Source of the DNA: UBA993 sp964436815
GTDB taxonomy: Bacteria > Bacillota > Dethiobacteria > DTU022
DNA length: 28,439 nt
Assembly (NCBI GenBank): GCA_964436815.1
Contig: CAYTER010000027.1
Location: forward strand, 1 to 28,439
Direction of reading: 5' to 3'
Numbering within the stretch: the first letter of the stretch is position 1; the number at the start of each line of letters is the position of its first letter. The notes beneath the pieces were generated by a model, which saw only the letters and a list, made by a program, of their open reading frames with translations, was not told where the DNA came from and ran no database searches. Made by a program: the position numbers and the translations under genes. Shown piece by piece: positions 9,201 through 16,388 of this stretch.

Positions 9201-9911
9201 CTCGAGGATATTCCTTTTGCCGAGATCAGGGGTTTAAGCTTTGAGCTGTGGACGGAACTTGATTCAGTTCAAAAGAGAACGGCGGTTATAGCCCGCCGCC
9301 ATGGTTTTGCCAGGGAATATCTGCCCCTTGCCCTGCAGCTAATTTATAATGCTTTAACAACGCCGCTTAAGGTAGAGAGCGCAGATAAAAAAGGCAGTTT
9401 TAATTTACCCGGCGGTATTGTTGAAGCAGGAAGAGTCCAGGCGGAAATGGCTTTTGCCTACCCTATCCCTGAGCAGTTTCACCCGCTCCTCTCAGCTGAG
9501 GGCAATGGCCGAGAACAAGCTGACGGTGCAACCTATCAAGCACTCCGGGGATACCTGCAGGGCTTGATCGATCTGGTCTTTGAAATTGACGGCAAGATAT
9601 TCCTGCTCGATTGGAAAAGCGATTATCTGCCTGATTACAGCGAGAACAGTATCGCTTCGCATGTTGAGGTCAATTATATGCTCCAGGCCAGAATTTATAC
9701 TCTTGCGGTGATCAGGCTGCTGGGCATTGAAAATGAGAGCAGCTATGAAGAAAACTTTGGAGGGATTTTATACCTCTTCATCCGCGGCCTTGAAGCAGAG
9801 GAAAATGGCAGCAGGGGTGTCTGGTTTTCTAAGCCTGCCTGGGCAGACCTGCTGACCTGGGAGAAAAATCTAGTTACGCAGCGGCACTGGGGCGGCGCTG
9901 TAATTGAATGA
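6252..9911 (+). CDS. recB: Exodeoxyribonuclease V beta subunit RecB (helicase-nuclease)
   Basis: 1219 residues, close to the family size (E. coli 1180). Superfamily 1 helicase motifs appear in order: Walker A ASAGTGKT (26-33), TFTDAATRELRERV (about 61-74), DYDDML (about 350), LVDEFQDTD (about 380), GDPKQAIYGFRGAD (about 413-426), MTMHKAKGLE (about 747) and YVALTRAK (about 813). The C-terminal RecB nuclease domain retains H981 (FLHALLE), D1107 (GLIDLVF), D1120 and K1122 (LLDWKSDY), matching E. coli H956, D1067, D1080 and K1082, then the QxxxY element (LQARIY). Both 3'-5' helicase and nuclease should therefore be active. A glycine/serine/glutamate-rich stretch at about 935-972 looks like the flexible tether between the two domains. 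It is coupled to recC by a one-base overlap and precedes recD by 40 nt. Confidence 0.95.
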   Translation: MTITYYRKPDILARPELEKGHVIIEASAGTGKTFTLEHLVLDLIINHTAGVEEILVVTFTDAATRELRERVRALIQRVRDESSETEPACSPELYWKIDEKTRVRLNEALFRFDGASISTIHGFCHGVLTEQAFLSGRLFEQQHADGREIFGLAFREELRVVLAETGPDGEALRRWLTNENKLSSLEVFLYGCHREGFPDRTKVTPAWDPDRFLDTLSKIPAAAELKKAGSEVFSHTRTLNAYNSIIDRLFEVVEACSSASLSLDRSLPFQQWIKESKPRTLDGVSDKEIGHLIRLGQADQAPGALAGLSAILSELESQGSTLESYLIYQFLPRVQTRLSARKRLLGLLDYDDMLLGVYKALSGAGSRVLIEALRRRWKYALVDEFQDTDPVQWAIFRRIFVDQAPHHRLFVIGDPKQAIYGFRGADLHTYDQARTYLISHVNASRLPLVYNFRSSAAMIDAVNEIFLIKNSAGAGYFSGLNRYEEPVECGDPERRAEEEGLPLAPVQLLHLSCESGPLKKEALTEGLAVFIASEIRRLTDPRCGLVTAARDREPAAIKLNDIFILTRTFAEGQRIGKVLRRYGINHAFYKQDGLFQTEEASNVYRLLRAISLPGQPEARLQAWLTPFFSIPLAELSAWRDAPESYPQVALFLKWKQLADRQAWSRFFDALVTDSGIVRRLIFTGDERALTNYLHLLELLQAEAHARPLTLRELVRDLKAKIDERGQQEGRESNIQRLETDKDAVQIMTMHKAKGLEAEVVFLGGGFGNPPSGGLKTEIYHIDNRRYLHIGNAAGAIADLIRAERRQENERLIYVALTRAKSKLYLPYFGPAPEATPAERHYGYRYLGEMYSALQRQLETLASNGKFNNQQLYQVREVICGSSPGSDEPAEKPDDLWCEPGLLEQPISKAVEAKGLEAAHRGIIVTSYTRMKSGISSSAKGDEAGNPEALRSEEVAAESEVVNPSPAALELPGGKETGIFLHALLEDIPFAEIRGLSFELWTELDSVQKRTAVIARRHGFAREYLPLALQLIYNALTTPLKVESADKKGSFNLPGGIVEAGRVQAEMAFAYPIPEQFHPLLSAEGNGREQADGATYQALRGYLQGLIDLVFEIDGKIFLLDWKSDYLPDYSENSIASHVEVNYMLQARIYTLAVIRLLGIENESSYEENFGGILYLFIRGLEAEENGSRGVWFSKPAWADLLTWEKNLVTQRHWGGAVIE

Positions 9912-9951
9912 GAACCGGTCCTGGTGAGATGAAACCAAGGGAGACTTGATA

Positions 9952-12039
9952 GTGAGAAACACAATCTGCTTAACCCCGCAGGGATGCCATAGTTTAGGCG
10001 AGGTTATTGACGGGCAGCAGGGTTTGCCTGCGGAGCAGACTCAAGAATTTTACCTGTTTCAAAAAGAGGTTTTGGCTCAAGCTGCTGAACTGGGCCTCGA
10101 GGTTGAACAGGTTTATATTGCCTGGGAAATAGCCAGGCTGGCTGAGGGAATTGAAACCCCTGAAGATCTTCAGGCTCTGCAGCTTATTGTGCTGGCGGCG
10201 CTTTCAGCAGCGACTGAAGGCAACACCAGGATGCCCCTAAACGAGGGGGGGCGGCTGGATCGCATCTTAAATGGGATCACTATTCCTATACCCGTCCGGC
10301 AGTCTGTTTACTCTCTGCTTGAGAGGGTTAAGCGCGATTTGGTTCAGTCGGCAAATGGCCAGCTGTTTTCGATCATCGGCAGTCCGGAAAGCTATGTACC
10401 GCTGATTTTTGATCATAACTGCCTCTATCTGCAAAAATATCATGTCCTGGAGGCCAGGGTTGGCCTCCTGCTGCGGCAGATGATTGATGGTTGGCCGGGC
10501 GAGCTTAGGCTATTGAAAAAAGACGTTGATGAGATCTTGAACGAAAACGCTTTAAGGGAAGTTTTTTCGAAACCACCTCAATTTGACAGGAGCCGGATTT
10601 CTCTCGATGTTCGGCAGCAGCAGGCAGTAAGGCTTGCTTTAAAAGGCAGAATTACTGTGATCAGCGGCAGGCCCGGCAGCGGGAAAACTTCCATCGTCGC
10701 CAGCCTGCTCAGGGTTATAGCGCGTCTGGGTGATCCGCCGCCAGAAGCGATAGCCCTGGCAGCGCCTACCGGAAAAGCGGCCGACAGAATGAGGCAGTCA
10801 ATAGTCAGTCAGATGGGTTCAATCCCCGGGGCTGTTGGCGCAGATCTTAAACTGGCAACCTTTACACCACAGGCGACAACCCTCCACCGGCTGCTTGGTT
10901 ACTCACCGGGAACCGGGCGTTTCTGGCATAACGAACAAAACCCGCTCAGCGAGAAACTGATTATTGTCGATGAAAGTTCAATGATCGATTTAGCTACAGC
11001 CGATCAGCTTTTACGCGCTTTGAAACCGGAGGCGCAATTGGTTCTGCTTGGCGATGCCGATCAGCTGCCGCCGGTTGATGCCGGGGCGGTTTTCAGTGAC
11101 TTGTGCCGTTCGCAAAGAGTGGTTGAAAAAGGAAGGATGATTATCCTCGAGCAAATTTACCGGGCCAGGGAAGAAGAAACATCGGGAAAGTCAATCATCA
11201 ACCTGGCCCTGGCTATTAACAGTGGCAACTACAGACCTGGACAGGTTCAGGCTGAGGATCCTGTTGTTCGAAGAGCGCTTAATGAACTGGCATTTGATGG
11301 TGTTGAAATGGTGTCCCCAGGAAGCGCGGAACAGCGCGAGGCCTTTTTTGAGCTTTGGTTCAACCGGTTTTGCCTGGCGCTTCCCGGTTTGGATCAGCTG
11401 GTCATGGAGGATTACCCTCAGAGCTCCTCAGGCTTTGATGAACAGACTGCCGGAAAGCTCAAAATACTGTTCGATCATTTCGAGCGCTATAAAATGCTGA
11501 CAGTCACCAGGGTTACAGCCGGGGGCACCGGATCGGAAAGCATAAACCTAAATTATCATCAGCGCTGGCTTGAAAAGCTGCGCCTGACTGACCGGAATAT
11601 TGCCCTGACCCAGTTTCTACCCGGTGAGCCGGTCATGATCACCCATAACGATTACCAGCTTCGCCTTTTCAACGGTGATTCAGGAATAATTCTGCCGGTG
11701 GTCTTTAAGGTTGATGCCGGCAAAGGCAAAGCTGAACCAATGGCTGTATTTCCAAGAGGCAGAGGTTTTACCGCTTACCCTCTTGGCGTCCTGCAAGGCC
11801 GGCTGGAGCTGGCCTGGGCCACTACGGTGCATAAAGCTCAAGGGTCCGAGTATGATTACGTTGCCCTGATCCTTCCCGACACCCAGGTCAGGCCGCTTAA
11901 CCGCGAGCTGCTCTACACTGCCGTAACCAGGGCCAGGCGATCAGTGGTGATCATCGGTTCAGATGATGTGCTGGAAACAGGAATCCGGCAAAGCGTTGAT
12001 CGTTCTTCAGGCCTTACTGCCGTTATCGATGCTGGATAA
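9952..12039 (+). CDS. recD: Exodeoxyribonuclease V alpha subunit RecD (5'-3' helicase)
   Basis: RecD is the fast 5'-3' motor of RecBCD. Walker A is GRPGSGKT at 239-246, followed by AAPTGKAADRM (motif Ia), TLHRLLG, Walker B IIVDESSM (D340, E341), LLGDADQLPPVDAG (motif III), GEPVMITHNDY, TVHKAQGSEYD (motif V) and LLYTAVTRARR (motif VI). An N-terminal region of about 200 residues, without the long helix-hairpin-helix extension of RecD2, fits RecBCD-type RecD. Start: GTG 9952 lies 8 nt after AAGGGAG (9937-9943); TTG 9946 is only 2 nt away. This gives about 695 residues against 608 in E. coli. It is the last gene of the recCBD operon; no terminator is visible before the next gene. Confidence 0.93.
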   Translation: MRNTICLTPQGCHSLGEVIDGQQGLPAEQTQEFYLFQKEVLAQAAELGLEVEQVYIAWEIARLAEGIETPEDLQALQLIVLAALSAATEGNTRMPLNEGGRLDRILNGITIPIPVRQSVYSLLERVKRDLVQSANGQLFSIIGSPESYVPLIFDHNCLYLQKYHVLEARVGLLLRQMIDGWPGELRLLKKDVDEILNENALREVFSKPPQFDRSRISLDVRQQQAVRLALKGRITVISGRPGSGKTSIVASLLRVIARLGDPPPEAIALAAPTGKAADRMRQSIVSQMGSIPGAVGADLKLATFTPQATTLHRLLGYSPGTGRFWHNEQNPLSEKLIIVDESSMIDLATADQLLRALKPEAQLVLLGDADQLPPVDAGAVFSDLCRSQRVVEKGRMIILEQIYRAREEETSGKSIINLALAINSGNYRPGQVQAEDPVVRRALNELAFDGVEMVSPGSAEQREAFFELWFNRFCLALPGLDQLVMEDYPQSSSGFDEQTAGKLKILFDHFERYKMLTVTRVTAGGTGSESINLNYHQRWLEKLRLTDRNIALTQFLPGEPVMITHNDYQLRLFNGDSGIILPVVFKVDAGKGKAEPMAVFPRGRGFTAYPLGVLQGRLELAWATTVHKAQGSEYDYVALILPDTQVRPLNRELLYTAVTRARRSVVIIGSDDVLETGIRQSVDRSSGLTAVIDAG

Positions 12040-12098
12040 AGATGAGGTTGTCAAGGTTGTTAAAGGATGAGCAGATCAACTTAGCGTTGGGAGAGTAG

Positions 12099-12126
12099 TT
12101 GCAATATTTATCTAATTATGTATAAT
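12099..12126 (+). promoter_or_regulatory. Candidate promoter of the CHAP-dockerin gene
   Basis: TTGCAA (12099-12104), 16-nt spacer, perfect TATAAT (12121-12126) preceded directly by TG. It lies about 80 nt upstream of the start codon and would uncouple this gene from recCBD. Confidence 0.5.
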
Positions 12127-12206
12127 GGTATCAATATATCCAGTTAATAGACAGAGAGAAAAGCGGATTGCTGTTTCTAACGGCAAACCGGGTCAGGGAG
12201 AAGCCC

Positions 12207-13295
12207 ATGAGAGAGATAACAAGGCTCGTTCTATCTTTTCTGGCGCTTTTAATTATAACTTCAACTGCCTGCTCTGCCGGGGCGCAAGATCAGGTTATGA
12301 GCCGGGCTGAGTTCGATTTATGGCCAACTTACCCCGAGTATACAATTTTTAACCCCTTCCCCAACAAAGGCAGAAATTGCACCTGGTATGCCCATGGACG
12401 GATGATCCAGCTGGGTTATTGCAAATATGCCCTTGACAGTATGCGGTTTAATGCTCATACCTGGGCAAGCCATGCTGACAGGGGAGCGCTGGTAACGGAT
12501 ATTCCCACGGCCGGCTCAATTGCTTTCTGGGATAGCGGGGCCTTTTTCGGCCATTTGCTGGGTCATGTCGGGGTAGTCGAAGCGGTAAGAGAAGATGGGT
12601 CAATCCTGGTATCTGATTCCAGCAGCAGCGCCAGCGCTTACAGGGTTTATCCGATTTTTCCCGGTGAAGAGCGGTGGCCGACTGCTTTTATTACGGTGCC
12701 TCTGGCACGGGCTAAGTCAAGCCAGTTTATGCCAGGCCAGTTGGCCCGGGTTACAGCAGAGGGACTTAATTTCCGGCTGGAGGGGGTTAATCAGCCCGTA
12801 TCAGAGCTGTCAAAAGGGACAATGGTACTGATCAAAGATCACCACAGTAATGGTTTGTATTCCTCACAACCGGGCAGCATTACCGCTTACCATCACTGGT
12901 GGTATGCCGCGGTTGAAGTCGAGGGTAACCTTAACCACGGCTGGCTGGCTCAAACCTACCTGGAGTTTGCCGGCAGCGGATATGAAATACCGGGTCTCAC
13001 ACCTGCACCGGGCTCTGCCCCTAATCAGAATCCTGAAGCTATGCCGATCGCCAATCCTGATCCTGAAGAAGAATTAAAGCCGCTGGTCGTCCTGGGTGAT
13101 GTTACGGGAAACGGATCGATTGATATACGGGATGCCAGCCTGGTAATGCAGAAGGTGATCGGAGTACTGTCTTTAAACGATGAACAAGCTGCTGCTGCCG
13201 ATGTTAACGGCGATGGGGTCATTGATGTCCGTGATGTTGTCCTGATCATCCGCTACACTTTAAGTTACATCAGCTCCTTCTATCCTGATGTTTAA
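12207..13295 (+). CDS. Secreted CHAP-domain amidase/endopeptidase with SH3-like and dockerin domains
   Basis: Start ATG 12207 lies 6 nt after AGGGAG and gives 362 residues. Residues 1-26 form a signal peptide (positive MREITR, hydrophobic core, cleavage near SAGA/Q; C22 might instead be a weak lipobox). A CHAP domain spans about 50-155 with catalytic C58 (RNCTWYA) and H120 (GHVGVVE); such domains cut peptidoglycan peptides. An SH3-like region follows at about 165-255 (LNFRLEG... to HGWLAQTYL), then a Pro/Asn/Glu linker. The end (296-362) is a type I dockerin with two calcium-loop repeats, DVTGNGSIDIRD and DVNGDGVIDVRD, which normally binds a cohesin module. The protein thus acts outside the cell, perhaps docked to a surface scaffold. 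No cohesin gene is in this window. Its stop overlaps the stop of the convergent DUF3159 gene (TTAA). Confidence 0.87.
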   Translation: MREITRLVLSFLALLIITSTACSAGAQDQVMSRAEFDLWPTYPEYTIFNPFPNKGRNCTWYAHGRMIQLGYCKYALDSMRFNAHTWASHADRGALVTDIPTAGSIAFWDSGAFFGHLLGHVGVVEAVREDGSILVSDSSSSASAYRVYPIFPGEERWPTAFITVPLARAKSSQFMPGQLARVTAEGLNFRLEGVNQPVSELSKGTMVLIKDHHSNGLYSSQPGSITAYHHWWYAAVEVEGNLNHGWLAQTYLEFAGSGYEIPGLTPAPGSAPNQNPEAMPIANPDPEEELKPLVVLGDVTGNGSIDIRDASLVMQKVIGVLSLNDEQAAAADVNGDGVIDVRDVVLIIRYTLSYISSFYPDV

Positions 13296-13969
13296 AAACC
13301 GCGTTTTTGTCCCCGCCAGGGAGGATTTGCTCCGGCCTGGAATTCATCAACGCCGGGACCGCCCAGCCGTCTAAGGCGCCAGATCCCGTAGGTATAGGTT
13401 GCGATCAGGATCAGAATCGTAACCGGCCAGCCCAGGAGAATGTTTGCCCAGGCCAGTCTTGCGGCATCTCCGGCCTGGTAGAGGATGATTTGAACGGTTA
13501 ATCTGGCCAGCAGAATCAGGGCCCAGAACCAGGTTACTTCAACATAGGCCGGTTTTATATCCCTGCGCCAGAACCAGTCAAGCGGCCAGCCGCGGGTCAG
13601 GTGGCTGGCCCAGGCGGCAAGCGGTTTTCCGGCTAACAAACTGACCAGCGTAATGAACAAAAGTAAGGCACTGCCGGCGATTGCCGGGATGAAGTAATTG
13701 GTGGCATCGCGGGTCAGAAAAGCGAGAGCCGCGGCCAGAATAACCATAGCGAGACCGCCTAAGGCATAGCTTAAAGGCTGGCGGCGCAGCAGGCGCAGGA
13801 ATCCGATCAACAGGGCAAAGAACACAGCCGCGATGGCTGCTGCTTCCAATCCCAAAATGCTGTTCACCAGGACAAAAACAAGTGGCGGCAGCAGGGCGTC
13901 AACTGTCTTTCCCGATAGCACCGCTTTCAGCTCTTCTAATATCTCATTTTTTCTAGTTACAGATCTCAT
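13292..13969 (-). CDS. DUF3159 family integral membrane protein
   Basis: 225 residues with about six hydrophobic segments. The N-terminal pattern, a short charged region, then LLPPLVFVLVNSILGLEAA and LLRRQPLSYALGGL, followed by a polar TRDATNYFIP loop, matches DUF3159 membrane proteins, a family best known in Actinobacteria and of unknown function. It lies 39 nt downstream of the PLP lyase gene on the same strand and is probably cotranscribed with it. GGAAGG directly touches the ATG with no spacer, so initiation may depend on reinitiation from the upstream gene. The C-terminal tail (about 200-225) is polar and cytoplasmic-looking. The family call is from memory of the pattern. Confidence 0.65.
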   Translation of the reverse strand: MRSVTRKNEILEELKAVLSGKTVDALLPPLVFVLVNSILGLEAAAIAAVFFALLIGFLRLLRRQPLSYALGGLAMVILAAALAFLTRDATNYFIPAIAGSALLLFITLVSLLAGKPLAAWASHLTRGWPLDWFWRRDIKPAYVEVTWFWALILLARLTVQIILYQAGDAARLAWANILLGWPVTILILIATYTYGIWRLRRLGGPGVDEFQAGANPPWRGQKRGF

Positions 13970-14008
13970 CCTTCCATTGCTAATAATACAGATCGATTCA
14001 TTTGCCGA

Positions 14009-14683
14009 TCAGGCAGTCATGTTGAAGAACATGGTCAGCATCTCATCCCGCAGACTGGCCGGAAAAAGATTGAGGACAGTGTTCAGCGGGGCCATCTTTT
14101 CCGGCAGATCCATCCCGGTCAGACCGATGACCGGGATTATATCAAACATCGCTTCATCGGCGCTTTTAGTCGAAGCTTCCTTTACAACCTGCTTTATCTC
14201 ATTTAAATCAATGCTGCTGCCTTTTTCACGCAGGTCACGGACCACTTCTTTAAGGTCGCTGATGAATGTGTCGGTATGCGGAACATTGGCCTGGGTCAGG
14301 CTGACATGCAGGTTTTCGGGACTGCCGCCGCAGGCAAACTGNNNNNNNNNNNNNNNNNNNNNNNNNNNNNNNNNNNNNNNNNNNNNNNNNNNNNNNNNNN
14401 NNNNNNNNNNNNNNNNNNNNNNNNNNNNNNNNNNNNNNNNNGCGACAGAGGCGACAACCTCTTTTTCCATCCGGCCGATACTCGGGTACATATTGACATA
14501 GAGAGCGTTATGAGGCAGAAAACGGGTGTAAGCCTGAACAGCAACTTCGTGGGCAGCGGATCCCGGGTCGTAAAGGCCGGTCAGCACTTTTCCCGTTCGC
14601 CAGTTCACATCCCTTTCTGTGAAGGTCTCTAGCTCCTTGAATACATCCTCAGCTGAAACACCTTTTGGCAGCAGCGCGCCCAT
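14009..14683 (-). CDS. PLP-dependent lyase/decarboxylase (sphingosine-phosphate-lyase-like), interrupted by an assembly gap
   Basis: The 5' part (14683-14442) encodes about 80 residues ending in HNALYVNMYPSIGRMEKEVVA, the entry region of group II decarboxylases and bacterial sphingosine-1-phosphate-lyase-like enzymes. The 3' part (14341-14009) encodes a C-terminal domain (NLHVSLTQANVPHTDTFISD... to LNTVLNLFPASLRDEM) of the same type. The two are joined by 100 Ns, the default filler for a gap of unknown size. Family members are about 450-500 residues, so roughly 250 residues including the PLP lysine are missing from the assembly. The 225-residue open frame through the Ns is therefore an artefact. 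Start: ATG 14683 lies 9 nt after GGGAGG. Substrate unknown; aromatic or acidic amino acids and long-chain-base phosphates are possible. Confidence 0.72.
   Translation of the reverse strand: MGALLPKGVSAEDVFKELETFTERDVNWRTGKVLTGLYDPGSAAHEVAVQAYTRFLPHNALYVNMYPSIGRMEKEVVASVXXXXXXXXXXXXXXXXXXXXXXXXXXXXXXXXXXQFACGGSPENLHVSLTQANVPHTDTFISDLKEVVRDLREKGSSIDLNEIKQVVKEASTKSADEAMFDIIPVIGLTGMDLPEKMAPLNTVLNLFPASLRDEMLTMFFNMTA
14342..14441. other. Assembly gap (100 N)
   Basis: Exactly 100 Ns, the usual scaffold filler, lying inside the PLP lyase gene. The true length is unknown; both flanks are coding. Confidence 0.97.
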
Positions 14684-14716
14684 CAATCATTACCTCCCGG
14701 CTGTTATTTATTGGTT

Positions 14717-14746
14717 ATTATACCACCGCTTGAATTTTAGTGGCAA
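14717..14746 (-). promoter_or_regulatory. Promoter of the PLP lyase-DUF3159 operon
   Basis: On the minus strand TTGCCA (14746-14741), 18-nt spacer, perfect TATAAT (14722-14717), about 33 nt before the start codon. Confidence 0.6.
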
Positions 14747-14778
14747 CTATATTTTGATAATATTAGCAAAAATACAAA

Positions 14779-14807
14779 TTGACAGGCAATAATTTCTCCG
14801 GTAAAAT
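14779..14807 (+). promoter_or_regulatory. Strong sigma-70-type promoter of the GPH symporter gene
   Basis: Perfect TTGACA (14779-14784), ideal 17-nt spacer, TAAAAT (14802-14807), 44 nt before the start codon, in an AT-rich intergenic region. This is the best-matching promoter in the window. Confidence 0.72.
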
Positions 14808-14851
14808 TTTTTTAATTCTTCTGTAAAATAAAAAGCAACGGAGATGAGGAA

Positions 14852-16222
14852 ATGGAGAGCAAAAAGAGCGACAGGACATTGTCAGTTGGCACATACTTAG
14901 GCTATGGCATCGGTTCGGTGGGGACCGGTATTTTTTCGACCGTGCCCGGATTGCTGCTCTTGAGTTTTATGGTCCGGTATTTACAGGTGCCGGCAGCAGT
15001 TGCCGGGATTGTAATATTGATTCCCCGTTTGTGGGATGTTATAACCGATCCCTTCGCCGGCACTTTATCGGACCGGACACGCAGCCGTTGGGGCTCACGC
15101 CGCCCCTGGATGCTTGCCGGGGCCCTGACCCTGCCGGTAGTATTTGCCCTCCTGTTCAGGGTGCCCGAGCAGACCGGTTTGGCTGCTGCCTGGTACCTGA
15201 TGTTTATCTATATCCTCTGCACCACATTTTATACGATCTATCAGGTTCCCTATATATCGATGCCGGCTGAAATGACCGAGAGTTACAACGAAAGGACGAC
15301 GATTATGTCATTCAGGATCGCCTTTCTGACCCTCGGTATCCTGGTGGGCGGAGCTTTGGCGCCGGAGCTAATCAGCGCCGGGGGTGGGGGACGTGCCGGT
15401 TACGCTATGATGGGTATTATCGTTGGTATTATCCTTTTTGCTGTGCTGATTGGATCATTTTTCGGAACCAGGAAAGTTCCGGTTGTCGATCCGGTTGAAA
15501 CGACTGTGCCTTTCCGCGAACAGCTTCGGGCAGCCGGGGAGAATAAACCGTTTTTTATCCTTTTCGGCGCATACATCATCCAGGTACTCGGTATCGGGGC
15601 TGCGCTCGCCGGGGTTGATTTTTATTCCAGTTACATTCTGGGTGATCCGGGGCAAACCAGTATAATATTTGTTTGTTTTATTGGCCCAGCCCTGGTTACT
15701 ATGCCACTCTGGGTCCGAGTTAGCCGTCGTTTCGGGAAACTGAAAGGTTATACTATCTGTACCATTTTATTTGCAGTTGGAGGGTTTTTGTTAATGTTCG
15801 CATCACCGGAAAGCCTTCTACAAAGCTATCTATTTGTATTCATCATGGGAACCGGCTATGCCGGGACCCAGCTTTTCCCCTTCTCCATGCTCCCCGATAC
15901 GATAACTGCTGACACTTTAAAAACCGGGTTGCGCCGGGCAGGCGCCTATACCGGGGTCTGGACGGCAGCCGATAAAGCCGGTTTTGCGGTCGGGCCGGCG
16001 ATCTTTGCGGCCATCCTGGCGGTTACCGGTTTTATTGAAACCGAGGGCGGGTTAATCATTGATCAGCCGGCTTCAGCCCTGGTTGGAGTGCGGATCGGCT
16101 TTGCCCTGCTTCCGGCTCTGCTGATGGCCATAAGCCTGCTCTTTTTAAGACGCTATAAACTTGACCCGGAAACAGTGGCAGTTTTAGGAGCGGCTGAAAG
16201 TGAGGGCACAAATAAACCATAA
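14852..16222 (+). CDS. MFS transporter, GPH (glycoside-pentoside-hexuronide) cation symporter type
   Basis: 456 residues with about 12 hydrophobic helices. The loop between helices 2 and 3, RLWDVITDPFAGTLSDRTRSRWGSRRPWM in sequence, carries the hallmark of MelB-like GPH symporters (DxxTDPxxGxxSDRTRSRWG), and the later PAEMTESYNERT is the matching second signature. Members carry sugars or glycosides with Na+ or H+ through the cytoplasmic membrane; the substrate cannot be read here. Start ATG 14852 follows GGAG (14840-14843) by 8 nt. It has its own strong promoter and no same-strand partner. It is convergent with the enoyl-CoA hydratase gene across the second assembly gap, so whether anything lies between them is unknown. 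Confidence 0.87.
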   Translation: MESKKSDRTLSVGTYLGYGIGSVGTGIFSTVPGLLLLSFMVRYLQVPAAVAGIVILIPRLWDVITDPFAGTLSDRTRSRWGSRRPWMLAGALTLPVVFALLFRVPEQTGLAAAWYLMFIYILCTTFYTIYQVPYISMPAEMTESYNERTTIMSFRIAFLTLGILVGGALAPELISAGGGGRAGYAMMGIIVGIILFAVLIGSFFGTRKVPVVDPVETTVPFREQLRAAGENKPFFILFGAYIIQVLGIGAALAGVDFYSSYILGDPGQTSIIFVCFIGPALVTMPLWVRVSRRFGKLKGYTICTILFAVGGFLLMFASPESLLQSYLFVFIMGTGYAGTQLFPFSMLPDTITADTLKTGLRRAGAYTGVWTAADKAGFAVGPAIFAAILAVTGFIETEGGLIIDQPASALVGVRIGFALLPALLMAISLLFLRRYKLDPETVAVLGAAESEGTNKP

Positions 16223-16245
16223 TTCTTAACATTATATAGGTATAT

Positions 16246-16381
16246 GGGGGTCAGGTCTTGCATTGCGACATTCCTNNNNNNNNNNNNNNNNNNNNNNNNN
16301 NNNNNNNNNNNNNNNNNNNNNNNNNNNNNNNNNNNNNNNNNNNNNNNNNNNNNNNNNNNNNNNNNNNNNNNNNNNGACCCC
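16246..16381. repeat. Likely edges of an unresolved repeat or IS200-like element around a gap
   Basis: The left flank opens with GGGGGTCAGGTCTTGCATTG (16246-16265) and the right flank closes with GACCCC (16376-16381), an inverted GGGGTC match directly bordering the Ns. I recall similar GGGGTCAGGTCTTG ends near REP-associated tyrosine transposase copies in other genomes, but cannot verify it. A multicopy element would explain why assembly stopped here. It sits 23 nt after the symporter stop and 7 nt beyond the hydratase stop, a neutral site between convergent genes. Confidence 0.4.
16276..16375. other. Assembly gap (100 N)
   Basis: Exactly 100 Ns of filler between the 3' ends of two convergent genes; true length and content unknown. 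Confidence 0.97.
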
Positions 16382-16388
16382 TTTGGTT

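Noticed and set aside
2407..9911. Reading recC-recB as addB-addA
   Set aside because: The first protein lacks an AddB-type iron-sulfur cysteine set and nuclease motif, and has RecC N-terminal motifs; a true recD follows.
13833..14501. Plus-strand open frame of 222 codons crossing the first gap
   Set aside because: Open only because Ns hide stops; both sides are antisense to recognisable minus-strand proteins.
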